From: Bacteroidales bacterium
GTDB taxonomy: Bacteria > Bacteroidota > Bacteroidia > Bacteroidales > UBA932
NCBI GenBank assembly: GCA_004552965.1
Contig: SFMU01000011.1
Location: 1 to 43,560 of the forward strand
DNA length: 43,560 bases
Direction: 5' to 3'
Shown here in pieces: positions 32,178 through 40,875 of this stretch. A program made the position numbers and the translations under genes. The notes below the pieces were generated by a model, which saw nothing but the letters and a program-made list of their open reading frames with translations, did not search any database and was not told the origin of the DNA. Position 1 is the stretch's first letter. Each line of letters opens with the position of its first letter.

Positions 32178-34739
32178 ATGAAAAAATTCATCCTCAGCCT
32201 GCTTCTTGCGGCTTCCACACTGACATTGGCCACTGCCTCCGGAAAGAACACCTATGACCTCAGATGCGAAGGCATGACAGCTCCTCTGGGCATAGACAGC
32301 AACAATCCTCATTTCAGCTGGAAAAACGATTCCATCCAAGAGACTTACAGAATCCAGGTTGCCTCCTCGCAGGATGCCCTTCTCTCCGGAAGCGCTGACC
32401 TCTGGGATTCGGGCACGGTCCGCTCGGACGAATCGGTGATGGTGGCATATTCAGGAAAGGAACTCCTTCCGCGCCAGCTTTGCTGGTGGAGAGTGTCCGT
32501 CAACGGCGGTCCATGGAGCGAGCCGCAGCGGTTCAGCATCGGCATCATAGGCGATGACAGGATGGACGGTGAATATGTCGGAGCGCTCGGCGGCGAAGAT
32601 TTCCACTCCCCCATCGTATATTCCACATTCAAGTGCGCGGATGCCCAAAAGACGACTTTCCTTCACGTCAATTCGCTCGGTTACCATGAAGCCTACGTCA
32701 ACGGACAGAAAGTCAGCGAGGCAGTCCTCGCCCCGGCAGTATCCCAACTCGAAAGGAGGTCCCTCATCGTCACCTACGACATCACCCCTTTGCTGAAAAA
32801 AGGCAGGAATGACATAGCCATCTGGCTCGGACAAGGATGGTACAACAAGACCAGCCACAATGCCGAATATGAAGGGGCTCTGGTGAAGGCCTGCATCGAC
32901 GTCCTCGAGAAAGGCGGATGGAAGACCATCATTTCCACTGACAGCCGCTGGAAAGGCGTGGAAAGCGGTTATTCCAACAATTCAATCTGGAGTTCAGGTC
33001 AGTACGGGGGCGAGAAGGCCGAGCCGGGCAAGGTTCCGGAAAGGCTGACGGCCGAGTGCCTGGACACCCATTCGCCTGTCCATGTCGATGTGGTCAAGGT
33101 CAGCACTCCTTTCGCGACACCTCAGATGTGTCCGCTGAACTCGATCAGGGAGACTGTGGCGGCTGTCAGCATCGAACCGGCCGGCAAAGACAGATGGATT
33201 GTCGACATGGGCAAGGTGATGAACGCCCAGAGCGAATTCCGGCTCGAAGGACAGGAAAAGGGAGACCACGTCAGATTCTACTACTGCGATGCCCCTCAGA
33301 CCGACGGCCATTTCCATGACTGGGGACATGACGAGCTTGTCTGTTGCGGCGAAACGGGCAAGGACATATTCAAAAGCAGATTCAACCACCATGTGTTCAG
33401 GTACATTGTCATCGAAGGTGCACGTCGGAAGCCTGCTGCCGGGAATATCCTCGCACACAGGTTCGGCAACTGCAGCGTCAGAGGCGGCTCATTCCACAGT
33501 TCCGATGCCGACCTGAACCGGATCCACGACATGATTGCCTACACGATGGACAACCTGGTCTTCAGCGGCTACATGGTCGACTGCGCCCACATCGAAAGAC
33601 TGGGCTACGGAGGAGACGGCAATGCCTCCTGCCTTTCACTGCAGACCATCTACGATGTCAGCACCATCTACATGAACTGGCTCCAGGCGTGGATGGACAC
33701 GATGGGAGAAGACGGTCATCTGCGTCACACCGCACCGGCTCCCATAAGGGCCGGAGGAGGACCGTACTGGTGCACATTCATCGTCCAGGCACCCTGGAGG
33801 GTGTACATGGCTACCGGTGACACCCGTCTGCTCGAGAGGTGCTATGACAGCATGAAGAAGTGGATCGGATATGTCGATGAATATTCAGCCGACGGCCTGC
33901 TGAGGAAGTGGCCGGACGATGCCAGAAGAGCCTGGTACCTGGGAGACTGGCTGGCGCCGAAAGGCACGGACGTAACACTTGAGGAGAGCGTGGACCTTGT
34001 CAACAACTGCGCTCTGAGCCAGACCTATGAGGACCTGATCCGGATCGCCTCACTGCTCGGCAAGGAAGCCGATTCGAAGGAATTCTCCGCCCGGAAGGAA
34101 AAACTGGACGGGCTGATTCACAAAACCTTCTATCATCCTGAGGAAAATATATATGGGACCGGATTCCAACTCGACATGATCTATCCTATGCTGGTCGGAG
34201 CTGTTCCCGGAGAAATCGTCGGACAAATCAAGGCAAAGCTCTTCGAGCGCACTGAAACCATCAACGGAGGCCACCTCGGAGTCGGTCTTGTCGGTGTGCC
34301 TGTCCTGGCGGAATGGGCAGCCCGTGAAAGGGAGGCCGACTATGTCTATGGCATGCTCAAGAAACGCACCTACCCTGGCTATCTGTACATGATCGACAAT
34401 GGCGCCACCGCGACATGGGAGGACTGGGATGCTCCGCGAAGTTACCTGCACAACTGCTTCAACGGCATCGGAAGCTGGTTCTACCAGGCTCTCGGAGGCA
34501 TCATGCAGGAGGATGCAGCCTTCCGCAATGTCAGGATAGAGCCACAGTTCCCTACAGGCCTGAACTGGGTCAGGGTCTGCCAGGAAACCCCGTACGGAAC
34601 CATCTGTGTGTCCTGGAAGAGGAACGGGGAGGACAGGGCCGACCTTCACGTCGAGATTCCGGCAGGCATCACTGCCAGAATCGACGGGAAGACCTTCAAC
34701 GCCGGATCCTACGACCTGGGCGTCAGCACAAGAAAATGA
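32178..34739 (+). CDS. Exported alpha-L-rhamnosidase-like glycosidase (GH78 type)
   Basis: 853 residues. A signal peptide (MKKFILSLLLAASTLTLATA) is followed by an N-terminal sandwich with GIDSNNPHFSW and ADLWDSG, a second sandwich, and an (alpha/alpha)6 barrel. The signature reads DCAHIE at 468-473 (candidate acid E473) then GGDGN, a more divergent form of the DCPxRE motif of the first enzyme. GATATWEDWDAP matches the second active-site region. The TTG at 32154 would start inside the promoter, so ATG 32178 is used. It is not a lipoprotein, unlike the first enzyme, so the pair may work in different compartments. It converges with the DUF4251-like gene through a shared hairpin. Confidence 0.87.
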   Translation: MKKFILSLLLAASTLTLATASGKNTYDLRCEGMTAPLGIDSNNPHFSWKNDSIQETYRIQVASSQDALLSGSADLWDSGTVRSDESVMVAYSGKELLPRQLCWWRVSVNGGPWSEPQRFSIGIIGDDRMDGEYVGALGGEDFHSPIVYSTFKCADAQKTTFLHVNSLGYHEAYVNGQKVSEAVLAPAVSQLERRSLIVTYDITPLLKKGRNDIAIWLGQGWYNKTSHNAEYEGALVKACIDVLEKGGWKTIISTDSRWKGVESGYSNNSIWSSGQYGGEKAEPGKVPERLTAECLDTHSPVHVDVVKVSTPFATPQMCPLNSIRETVAAVSIEPAGKDRWIVDMGKVMNAQSEFRLEGQEKGDHVRFYYCDAPQTDGHFHDWGHDELVCCGETGKDIFKSRFNHHVFRYIVIEGARRKPAAGNILAHRFGNCSVRGGSFHSSDADLNRIHDMIAYTMDNLVFSGYMVDCAHIERLGYGGDGNASCLSLQTIYDVSTIYMNWLQAWMDTMGEDGHLRHTAPAPIRAGGGPYWCTFIVQAPWRVYMATGDTRLLERCYDSMKKWIGYVDEYSADGLLRKWPDDARRAWYLGDWLAPKGTDVTLEESVDLVNNCALSQTYEDLIRIASLLGKEADSKEFSARKEKLDGLIHKTFYHPEENIYGTGFQLDMIYPMLVGAVPGEIVGQIKAKLFERTETINGGHLGVGLVGVPVLAEWAAREREADYVYGMLKKRTYPGYLYMIDNGATATWEDWDAPRSYLHNCFNGIGSWFYQALGGIMQEDAAFRNVRIEPQFPTGLNWVRVCQETPYGTICVSWKRNGEDRADLHVEIPAGITARIDGKTFNAGSYDLGVSTRK

Positions 34740-34764
34740 GCCTGCCGGCTAAGATTCAGGCTCA
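34737..34764. terminator. Hairpin joining two convergent stop codons
   Basis: TGAGCCTG (34737-34744) and CAGGCTCA (34757-34764) form a perfect 8-bp stem with a 12-nt loop. The left arm contains the TGA of the rhamnosidase gene and the right arm the TGA of the DUF4251-like gene, so one hairpin serves both directions. Confidence 0.5.
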
Positions 34765-35241
34765 GCGGACCTGACCTGTGTAGCTCATCAGGGATCGGTT
34801 GGTGCATTTCACGACAATGTCAGCCCGGCCGGTCTTGGTGAAAGTTATGACAAAGGACACTTTCTCCTTGCTCGAAACTGCATCAAAGGAATAGATGTAC
34901 CTTCCCTTTTCGGCTTTAGAAAAGTTGTCCTTTATCTCGATCGGACACTTGTCGAACACATAGCTGACATCTTCTCCGCTGAACAGATTGTTGAATGCAT
35001 CTCCGATGAAAGGAAGACGTCCGTCGATGGTGCCATCCTTTATGGTGATGAAACATGCGCCTCCCGGATAGACGATCTGACCCTTCATCGGCTGGATGCT
35101 GATGATGTCTATCACCATGTCATGGTTGGTGATGGCATTGACATACCAGGCCACCTGCTGGGGAGTGACTTTGGAGGCGGTACCACATCCGCAAAGAAGG
35201 GCGGAAAGGGCGGCGATAGCAAGAAATAACCTGACTTTCAT
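34762..35241 (-). CDS. DUF4251-like lipoprotein
   Basis: 159 residues. The signal MKVRLFLAIAALSALLCGC ends in a lipobox-like LCGC, so it is probably a lipoprotein. The body, with VYPGGACFITIKDGTIDGRL, PFIGDA and a series of amphipathic beta-strands, resembles the Bacteroidota DUF4251 family, whose role is unknown. The start is the ATG complementary to 35239-35241. The longer in-frame start (MFLNIPKV) would put charged residues before the signal. It lies 34 nt after glpF on the same strand and may be the last gene of the glpK-glpF transcript. Function cannot be inferred from glycerol context alone. Confidence 0.72.
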   Translation of the reverse strand: MKVRLFLAIAALSALLCGCGTASKVTPQQVAWYVNAITNHDMVIDIISIQPMKGQIVYPGGACFITIKDGTIDGRLPFIGDAFNNLFSGEDVSYVFDKCPIEIKDNFSKAEKGRYIYSFDAVSSKEKVSFVITFTKTGRADIVVKCTNRSLMSYTGQVR

Positions 35242-35275
35242 AACTTTAGGAATATTTAAAAACAAACCCGAATTC

Positions 35276-35992
35276 CTAGAAGATAAGCAAATATGAGGCC
35301 GCGGCTGCTATCGAACCCAGGAATGGGCCGACAACCGGAACCCAGCTGTAAGACCAGCCGCTGTCACGCTTTGCACTCCTGAAAGGGACAATCGAATGGA
35401 CCAGTCTCGGAGGAAGGTCGCGGGCAGGATTGATGGCATAGCCGGTCGTGCCTCCAAGGGACATTCCTATGGCCATGATGAGCATGGTCACAGGGAGTGG
35501 GGCGATGCCGGAAAGGCCTTCATTCCCTTCGGCCGAGAACATAAGGATGGAGAAAACGAGAAACCAGGTACCCAGAATCTCACAGAAAAGATTGCGGACC
35601 TTGTGTCCTTCGAGGGCAGGCATCGTGCAGAAAGTGCCAAGCTTTGTGTCAGGAGATTCGGTAGCGTCATAGTGGTCTTTGTAGAAGGCATAGACAAGCA
35701 GGGCGCCAACGAAAGCCCCGGCAAGCTGCGCAATGATGTAACCCGGGACCATGGCCCACTCGAAAGAACCGGCGACGGCAAGACCCACGGACAGGGCAGG
35801 ATTGAGATGAGCTCCAGAATATGGCCCAGCGATGAAGACACCGCACATTACGGCAAAGCCCCAGGCCATGGTTATTACAATCCATCCGGCCCCCTTGCCT
35901 TTGGACTTTTCAAGAGACGAGCAGGCACACACACCGTCTCCCATCAGGATGAGCACCATCGTGCCCAGAAATTCAGCGAAATAAGGATTCAT
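35276..35992 (-). CDS. glpF: Glycerol uptake facilitator (aquaglyceroporin)
   Basis: 238 residues with six membrane helices and two half-helices. Both channel motifs are present: HLNPAL (N64) and INPARDLPPR (N188). The NPARD followed by PPR is characteristic of glycerol-conducting GlpF rather than water-specific AqpZ. It lets glycerol enter by facilitated diffusion for phosphorylation by GlpK, encoded 8 nt upstream in the same direction. Length is slightly shorter than E. coli GlpF. The ATG lies at the complement of 35990-35992. Confidence 0.95.
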   Translation of the reverse strand: MNPYFAEFLGTMVLILMGDGVCACSSLEKSKGKGAGWIVITMAWGFAVMCGVFIAGPYSGAHLNPALSVGLAVAGSFEWAMVPGYIIAQLAGAFVGALLVYAFYKDHYDATESPDTKLGTFCTMPALEGHKVRNLFCEILGTWFLVFSILMFSAEGNEGLSGIAPLPVTMLIMAIGMSLGGTTGYAINPARDLPPRLVHSIVPFRSAKRDSGWSYSWVPVVGPFLGSIAAAASYLLIF

Positions 35993-36000
35993 ATCGATAC

Positions 36001-37485
36001 TTATTTACGGTCGGTCAATGTTCTTCTGACAGCGTCGGCCCATCCGGCCTTGACGGTACGGACATATTCATCGGTCGCAGATGGGGTGAAAACCCTCTCG
36101 GCCTTCCACTGGGTCTTGATTTCTTCAATACCGCTCCAGAAACCTACGGCAAGACCGGCAAGGTAGGCCGCACCCATGGCAGTCGTCTCGGTAACTTCCG
36201 GACGGATGACTTCTGCTCCAAGAATATCCGCCTGGAACTGAAGCATATAGTGGTTCTTTGTAGCGCCTCCGTCCACTTTCAGTTCTTTCAGGGAGACTCC
36301 GGCATCCTTCTGCATCGCCTCGACGATGTCCATAGTCTGGAAAGCGATTCCCTCCAGAGCTGCCCTGGCGATGTGGCCGGCAGTCGTTCCGCGGGTTATT
36401 CCCACAATAGTTCCCTTGGCATAAGGATCCCAGTACGGAGCGCCGAGTCCTGTCAGGGCAGGCACGAAATAGACTCCTCCATTGTCCGGAACACTGGTAG
36501 CCAACGCGTTGACCTCAGAGGAAGCCTTGATGACGCCAAGGCCATCCCTGAGCCACTGGACGACGGAGCCGGCCACGAAGATGGACCCTTCGAGAGCATA
36601 GTTGACAGTGTCCCCGATCTTCCAGGCAATAGTGGTAAGAAGATTGTTGCGGGACATGATCGGAGTCGTGCCGCTGTTCATCAGCAGGAAGCAGCCTGTT
36701 CCGTAGGTGTTCTTCACCGAACCCGGCTCTGTGCACATCTGTCCGAAAAGGGCAGACTGCTGGTCACCTGCGATGCCGGCAATCGGAACCTGGCCGCCCA
36801 GGAGGGATGTAAGGCCATAGACCTCGGAGCAGGAGCGGACCTGCGGCATCATCGACTCCGGAATATTCAGAATATCCAGAAGCTCCTTGTCCCACTCAAG
36901 CGTGTGGATGTTGAAAAGCATTGTGCGGGAGGCATTGGTCACATCAGTGACATGCACAGAGCCTCCCGTGAGGTTCCAGACGAGCCAGGAATCCACTGTT
37001 CCGAAGCGAAGCTCGCCACGGTCGGCCTTCTCGCGTGCCCCCGGAACATTCTCAAGGATCCAGCGGATCTTGGTCCCGCTGAAATACGCATCGATGAGCA
37101 GTCCTGTCTTGGAACGGATCAGATCGCTCAGACCGGACGCCTTGAGAGAATCACAGTAATCCGATGTTCTCCTGTCCTGCCAGACGATGGCATTGCAGAG
37201 AGGCTTGCCTGTCGCGGCATCCCAGACTATGGTGGTCTCCCTCTGGTTGGTTATTCCTATTGCTGCTATATCATTGCCGCCCAGACCGAGAGTAGCCACA
37301 GCCTCTGTCATCACAGCATATTCGGAAGCCCAGATTTCCATCGGGTCATGCTCGACCCACCCCGGACGGGGGAAATGCTGGGTAAACTCTTTCTGACAGA
37401 CGGAAACCGCGTTCCCGTCCTGATCGAAAACGATTGCTCTTGAGCTGCTTGTGCCCTGGTCAAGGGCCAGAATATACTTGCTCAT
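36001..37485 (-). CDS. glpK: Glycerol kinase
   Basis: 494 residues, of the FGGY kinase family. It phosphorylates glycerol to sn-glycerol 3-phosphate in the cytosol. The N-terminal ATP-binding LALDQGTSSSRA, substrate residues in WVEHDPMEIW, and TGLLIDAYFSGTK are present. The adenosine segment includes NTYGTGCFLLMNSG and DGGATKN. Length is normal. glpF starts 8 nt after its stop, so the uptake channel and kinase are co-expressed. Its own start lies 37 nt after the alanine symporter stop, so the train may be longer. No glycerol 3-phosphate dehydrogenase gene lies in the window. Confidence 0.97.
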   Translation of the reverse strand: MSKYILALDQGTSSSRAIVFDQDGNAVSVCQKEFTQHFPRPGWVEHDPMEIWASEYAVMTEAVATLGLGGNDIAAIGITNQRETTIVWDAATGKPLCNAIVWQDRRTSDYCDSLKASGLSDLIRSKTGLLIDAYFSGTKIRWILENVPGAREKADRGELRFGTVDSWLVWNLTGGSVHVTDVTNASRTMLFNIHTLEWDKELLDILNIPESMMPQVRSCSEVYGLTSLLGGQVPIAGIAGDQQSALFGQMCTEPGSVKNTYGTGCFLLMNSGTTPIMSRNNLLTTIAWKIGDTVNYALEGSIFVAGSVVQWLRDGLGVIKASSEVNALATSVPDNGGVYFVPALTGLGAPYWDPYAKGTIVGITRGTTAGHIARAALEGIAFQTMDIVEAMQKDAGVSLKELKVDGGATKNHYMLQFQADILGAEVIRPEVTETTAMGAAYLAGLAVGFWSGIEEIKTQWKAERVFTPSATDEYVRTVKAGWADAVRRTLTDRK

Positions 37486-37522
37486 GGTTTAAAGTGTTAT
37501 GTGGTTGATGTCTAGATGTCCG

Positions 37523-38842
37523 CTATTGCCGCGTGCGCAGAAGTGCCTTGACCCTCGGTGAAAGGTAGAGGATGGTCGACATCGTCGCGAAAGCCATCAT
37601 CGCGAAGGCGAAGTCCATGATGCTGACCACGGTGCTCAGGGATGCCACGCAGGAAAGGAGGATCACGGCAAGATAAAGGTACTTGTACATCTGCCCATTC
37701 TTATCTCCGAACAGGTAGCTTGCGCATTTGATGCCGTAAATCGAATATGAGAACATGGTTGAGAAGGCGAAGAAGGTCACCACGACCATCAGCATGTACT
37801 TGCCCCAACCCGGCAGAAGTGCCTCATAGGAGTTGAGGGCGATTGCCAGTCCCTTGACGCCCTCGACTTCATAGTTTCCCGCCATGATGATGGGGATTGC
37901 GGTCAGTGTGCAGACAAGGCCGGAATCGATAGCCGGGCCGAGCATGGCGACAAGCCCCTCCCGGACAGGGTCGCTGTTCTTCGATGCCCCGTGCATCAGG
38001 GATGCGGTTCCCACTCCCGCTTCATTGACATACATCGCCCTTCGCGCGCCGATGATCGCTATGCCGGCCACGGCGCCGAAACCTGCCTTGAAATCGAAGG
38101 CCGAGCTGACGATCTGGCTGAATACGCCCGGAAGGCGGTCTATGTAGAGGACAATCACGATCAGGACAAGCAGGAAATAGACCGACACCATGAAGGGAAC
38201 GATCTTGGTGGCAAGTTTCGAGATCCGGTCTATTCCGCCCACGACCACAACCGCAACCAGGGAAGCCATCACCACTCCGATGATGAGTTTCACCGGCAAG
38301 GTAGTGGCGATGCCCATGGGCTCGGTCAACACGGTCGTGATGGATTCGGTGAGCTGGTTGGCCTGCATCACGCAGAAACAGCCGATCATTCCGAAGAATG
38401 CGAAGAAAATGGCAAGAGGCCTGAGTTTCGGGCTGACTCCCTCGGTCATCATGTACATAGGTCCTCCCTTGACATTGCCGTTCTCATCACGGCCGCGGTA
38501 CATGATGGCCAGAGTCCCCTCGAAGAACTTGGTGGCCATTCCCAGCAGGGCGCTCACCCACATCCAGAAAATGGCTCCTGGGCCTCCCATGCAGATGGCG
38601 ATTGCCACACCGGCGATGTTTCCCATTCCCACAGTCGAGCTGATTGTCGTCATCAGGGCCTGCAAGGAACTGATCTGTCCCTCTCCGTCGGACTTGTGAC
38701 CCAGGGCCTTGATCGAGGCTCCGAACTTTCTCAGGGGCACGAATCCCGAATAGATGAACAGGAAGAGGCCCCCTCCGATGAGGAGAATGAAAAGCGGATA
38801 CCCGCAGACGAAATCGCTGACTGTAGCTATTATGTCGCTCAT
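37523..38842 (-). CDS. Alanine/glycine:cation symporter (AGCS family)
   Basis: 439 residues with about 10-11 membrane helices. Family blocks include STVGMGNIAGVAIAICMGGPGAIFWMW near residue 70 (read as two adjoining motifs) and the later GARRAMYVNEAGVGTASLMH. AGCS proteins import D- or L-alanine and sometimes glycine with Na+ or H+. The ATG overlaps the TGA of the LD-carboxypeptidase gene in an ATGA, so translation is probably coupled. That enzyme type releases D-alanine from murein tetrapeptides, so alanine recovery from cell-wall turnover is a reasonable inference for the pair. The stop is 37 nt before the glpK start. Confidence 0.92.
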   Translation of the reverse strand: MSDIIATVSDFVCGYPLFILLIGGGLFLFIYSGFVPLRKFGASIKALGHKSDGEGQISSLQALMTTISSTVGMGNIAGVAIAICMGGPGAIFWMWVSALLGMATKFFEGTLAIMYRGRDENGNVKGGPMYMMTEGVSPKLRPLAIFFAFFGMIGCFCVMQANQLTESITTVLTEPMGIATTLPVKLIIGVVMASLVAVVVVGGIDRISKLATKIVPFMVSVYFLLVLIVIVLYIDRLPGVFSQIVSSAFDFKAGFGAVAGIAIIGARRAMYVNEAGVGTASLMHGASKNSDPVREGLVAMLGPAIDSGLVCTLTAIPIIMAGNYEVEGVKGLAIALNSYEALLPGWGKYMLMVVVTFFAFSTMFSYSIYGIKCASYLFGDKNGQMYKYLYLAVILLSCVASLSTVVSIMDFAFAMMAFATMSTILYLSPRVKALLRTRQ

Positions 38843-39813
38843 TGTAATTCGTACGTTAAAACCGACCCTTCACCGGTCACATCAAGCGAAACCCGGGCGC
38901 CCATCATGAGAGGCATGTTATGCTCGCCGTGTCCGGCAGGGAATCCGCAGCAGACCGGGATGCCCAAGGTTGATGTGATCTGGGAGAGAGCCTCGTACAC
39001 ATCCTTGTAAAGCATCAGTTCCTGTCCGCATTTATGCATCTCCCCGAGGATTATACCACGGACATTCCTGAGTTTGCCTTGCACGGCCATCGCGTTGACT
39101 ATCCGGTCGATGGCATGCATGCTTTCCTCGACTTCCTCGAAGAACAGGATGACATCATCGAGCCCGGTCGGGTCATAAGCGCTGCCCAGAAGTGCCTGCA
39201 GAGTGATCATGTTGCCTCCGATGAGGGTACCTTCCGCATGACCGGGAACGTCATGCTCATTGTGAGCGACCGAATATCCCGGAAGCCTTCCGAAAAGCAT
39301 CTCGCGGACAGCTTCCGAGTACTCGTCGGGACCTTTCCTGTCACCATAGGCACCGACCATGTTGCCGTGTATCGACATCACACCCGCAACCGTGGAAGCG
39401 GCTATGAAGTTGGTGATGTCACTGTAGCCGACAAGCCATTTAGGGTTGTCCGAATATGTCGAAAGAGGCAGAAGCGGAAGAAGCTGGATGCCTCCGTAGC
39501 CTCCCCTCGAACAGATTATCGCCTTTATCGAATCAGCCTCATAGGCCCACCGGATGTCTTCCAGCCTTTCCTCGAGAGTCCCGGCATAGACGTTCCTCAG
39601 CCGTCCGCAGGAATCCTTGACCGGATCCAGATAGACATGTTTTCCCATCACCGGCTCAAGGCCCCAGGAACGGAGCACTTCACACCCTCTGCGGAGAGCG
39701 GCGCTGTCGGTTATGGCATAGGAAGGGGAAATGACGGCGACCTTGTCCCCCGGCTTGAGGTAGGGTGGCCTGACGATGGAGATCAGAGACAGAAGTATTA
39801 TCAGAAGTTTCAT
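38839..39813 (-). CDS. Exported LD-carboxypeptidase (peptidase family S66)
   Basis: 324 residues. The N-terminal MKLLIILLSLISIVRP is a likely signal peptide or anchor, so the protein is probably envelope-located. Many LdcA proteins are cytosolic. The LdcA/MccF fold is recognised from LKPGDKVAVISPS, CSRGGYGG and the nucleophile motif LVGYSDIT (S131). Later FFEEVEESMHAIDR and PAGHGEHNMPL hold the candidate catalytic Glu and His. It cuts the L,D-bond that releases terminal D-Ala from murein tetrapeptide. A start 6 codons upstream (MNPNRT) is also possible. Its stop overlaps the symporter start by 4 nt. Confidence 0.88.
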   Translation of the reverse strand: MKLLIILLSLISIVRPPYLKPGDKVAVISPSYAITDSAALRRGCEVLRSWGLEPVMGKHVYLDPVKDSCGRLRNVYAGTLEERLEDIRWAYEADSIKAIICSRGGYGGIQLLPLLPLSTYSDNPKWLVGYSDITNFIAASTVAGVMSIHGNMVGAYGDRKGPDEYSEAVREMLFGRLPGYSVAHNEHDVPGHAEGTLIGGNMITLQALLGSAYDPTGLDDVILFFEEVEESMHAIDRIVNAMAVQGKLRNVRGIILGEMHKCGQELMLYKDVYEALSQITSTLGIPVCCGFPAGHGEHNMPLMMGARVSLDVTGEGSVLTYELQ

Positions 39814-39892
39814 TGTCCGGTTCGGATTCACACATTAATCATTACAAGATACCACTTTTTTTCTTCCGATGCAAATGGCTGGCCCGCTCCTT

Positions 39893-40786
39893 CTATTTCG
39901 ATTCCACGGAAGGTTCGACATGAAGTGAAATCTGGGTCTTCTGACCGAATCTTTCCCTCAGGCGGTCTTCGGCATATTCAGTTAGGAGATGTGCCTGGAA
40001 GACAGTCATTTCCGGGTCGACCACGATGTGGGATTCTATGATTATGTCAGGGCCGGTCTTCCTGGTCTTCATCGCATGGACATCAAGGACACCGTCCACG
40101 GAAAGGATGACCTCCCTTATTTCATTCTCAGTCTCTTCCGGAAGGGAAGCCTCAGTGAGTTCCCTAAGGGCAGGCAAAGCCATCTTGACGCCTATCCGGA
40201 TGATGAATATGCTGATTGCGCACGCCACGACAGAATCCATGATCGCCCATTTCCCTCCCAGGAGACTCGCGAGAGCTATACCCACTGCCGAGCCCACGGA
40301 AGACAAGGCATCGGACCTGTGGTGCCATGCGTTGGTGACCACGGCGGGGCTGTCGAATTTCCTGCCCACATAGGCCGTCCACTGATAGAGGGCCTCCTTG
40401 ACGGCGATGGATACAAGTGCGGCCCAGAAGGCTATCATGCCCGGCACCACCATCTGCTCCCCTCTGAAGAAACCGGCTATCCTGGAGACCCCGTCGGCCA
40501 GCATCTTTCCGCCCACGGCAAGAAGAAGCAGGGCCACAGCCACCGTAGCAAGAGTCTCGAACTTTCCGTGGCCATACTCGTGGTCCTTGTCATTCCCGCG
40601 GGAAGCGACCTTGACCATAACCAGCACTATTACATCACTGACAAGGTCAGAAAACGAGTGGATGGCATCAGCAGTCATCGCGGCACTCCTGCCAACGATT
40701 CCGGCGACCAGCTTGGCGACAGCGAGAACGACATTCGCCACCGCGCCCCAGACCGTCACCCTTACTATTGATTTTTCCCTGTTCAT
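39893..40786 (-). CDS. Cation diffusion facilitator metal efflux transporter
   Basis: 297 residues, of the CDF family, with six membrane helices and a C-terminal cytosolic ferredoxin-like domain. The metal-site helix 2 motif reads TADAIHSFSDLVSDV. Helix 5 has NAWHHRSDALSSVG, matching the HxxxD pair that binds zinc-type ions. DHEYGHGKFE is the conserved loop. It exports divalent metals such as Zn2+, Fe2+ or Mn2+ by proton exchange; the ion is not determinable here. The start is the ATG complementary to 40784-40786. It is the first gene of the minus-strand block ending in the DUF4251-like gene, 79 nt before the carboxypeptidase. Confidence 0.93.
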   Translation of the reverse strand: MNREKSIVRVTVWGAVANVVLAVAKLVAGIVGRSAAMTADAIHSFSDLVSDVIVLVMVKVASRGNDKDHEYGHGKFETLATVAVALLLLAVGGKMLADGVSRIAGFFRGEQMVVPGMIAFWAALVSIAVKEALYQWTAYVGRKFDSPAVVTNAWHHRSDALSSVGSAVGIALASLLGGKWAIMDSVVACAISIFIIRIGVKMALPALRELTEASLPEETENEIREVILSVDGVLDVHAMKTRKTGPDIIIESHIVVDPEMTVFQAHLLTEYAEDRLRERFGQKTQISLHVEPSVESK

Positions 40787-40818
40787 GTTTATCCACAAAT
40801 TGATTTGCCTTTGAAAGA

Positions 40819-40826
40819 CAAAAATA
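40819..40826 (-). promoter_or_regulatory. -7 box of the CDF transporter gene
   Basis: On the minus strand TATTTTTG matches TAnnTTTG exactly, about 33 nt before the ATG. It lies back-to-back with a candidate plus-strand box. Confidence 0.5.
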
Positions 40827-40827
40827 C

Positions 40828-40835
40828 TACATTTA
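40828..40835 (+). promoter_or_regulatory. Candidate -7 box of the S1/P1 nuclease gene
   Basis: TACATTTA matches seven of the eight positions of TAnnTTTG (counting the two free positions) and lies 40 nt before the nuclease ATG. It is weak evidence, but divergent promoters are expected here. Confidence 0.3.
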
Positions 40836-40875
40836 TGCTATATTTTCACCATACTGCCAATAGCAAGATACCGAA

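Noticed and set aside
36250..37443. Plus-strand open frame of about 400 codons
   Set aside because: It is antisense to glpK, Cys/His-rich noise without motifs.
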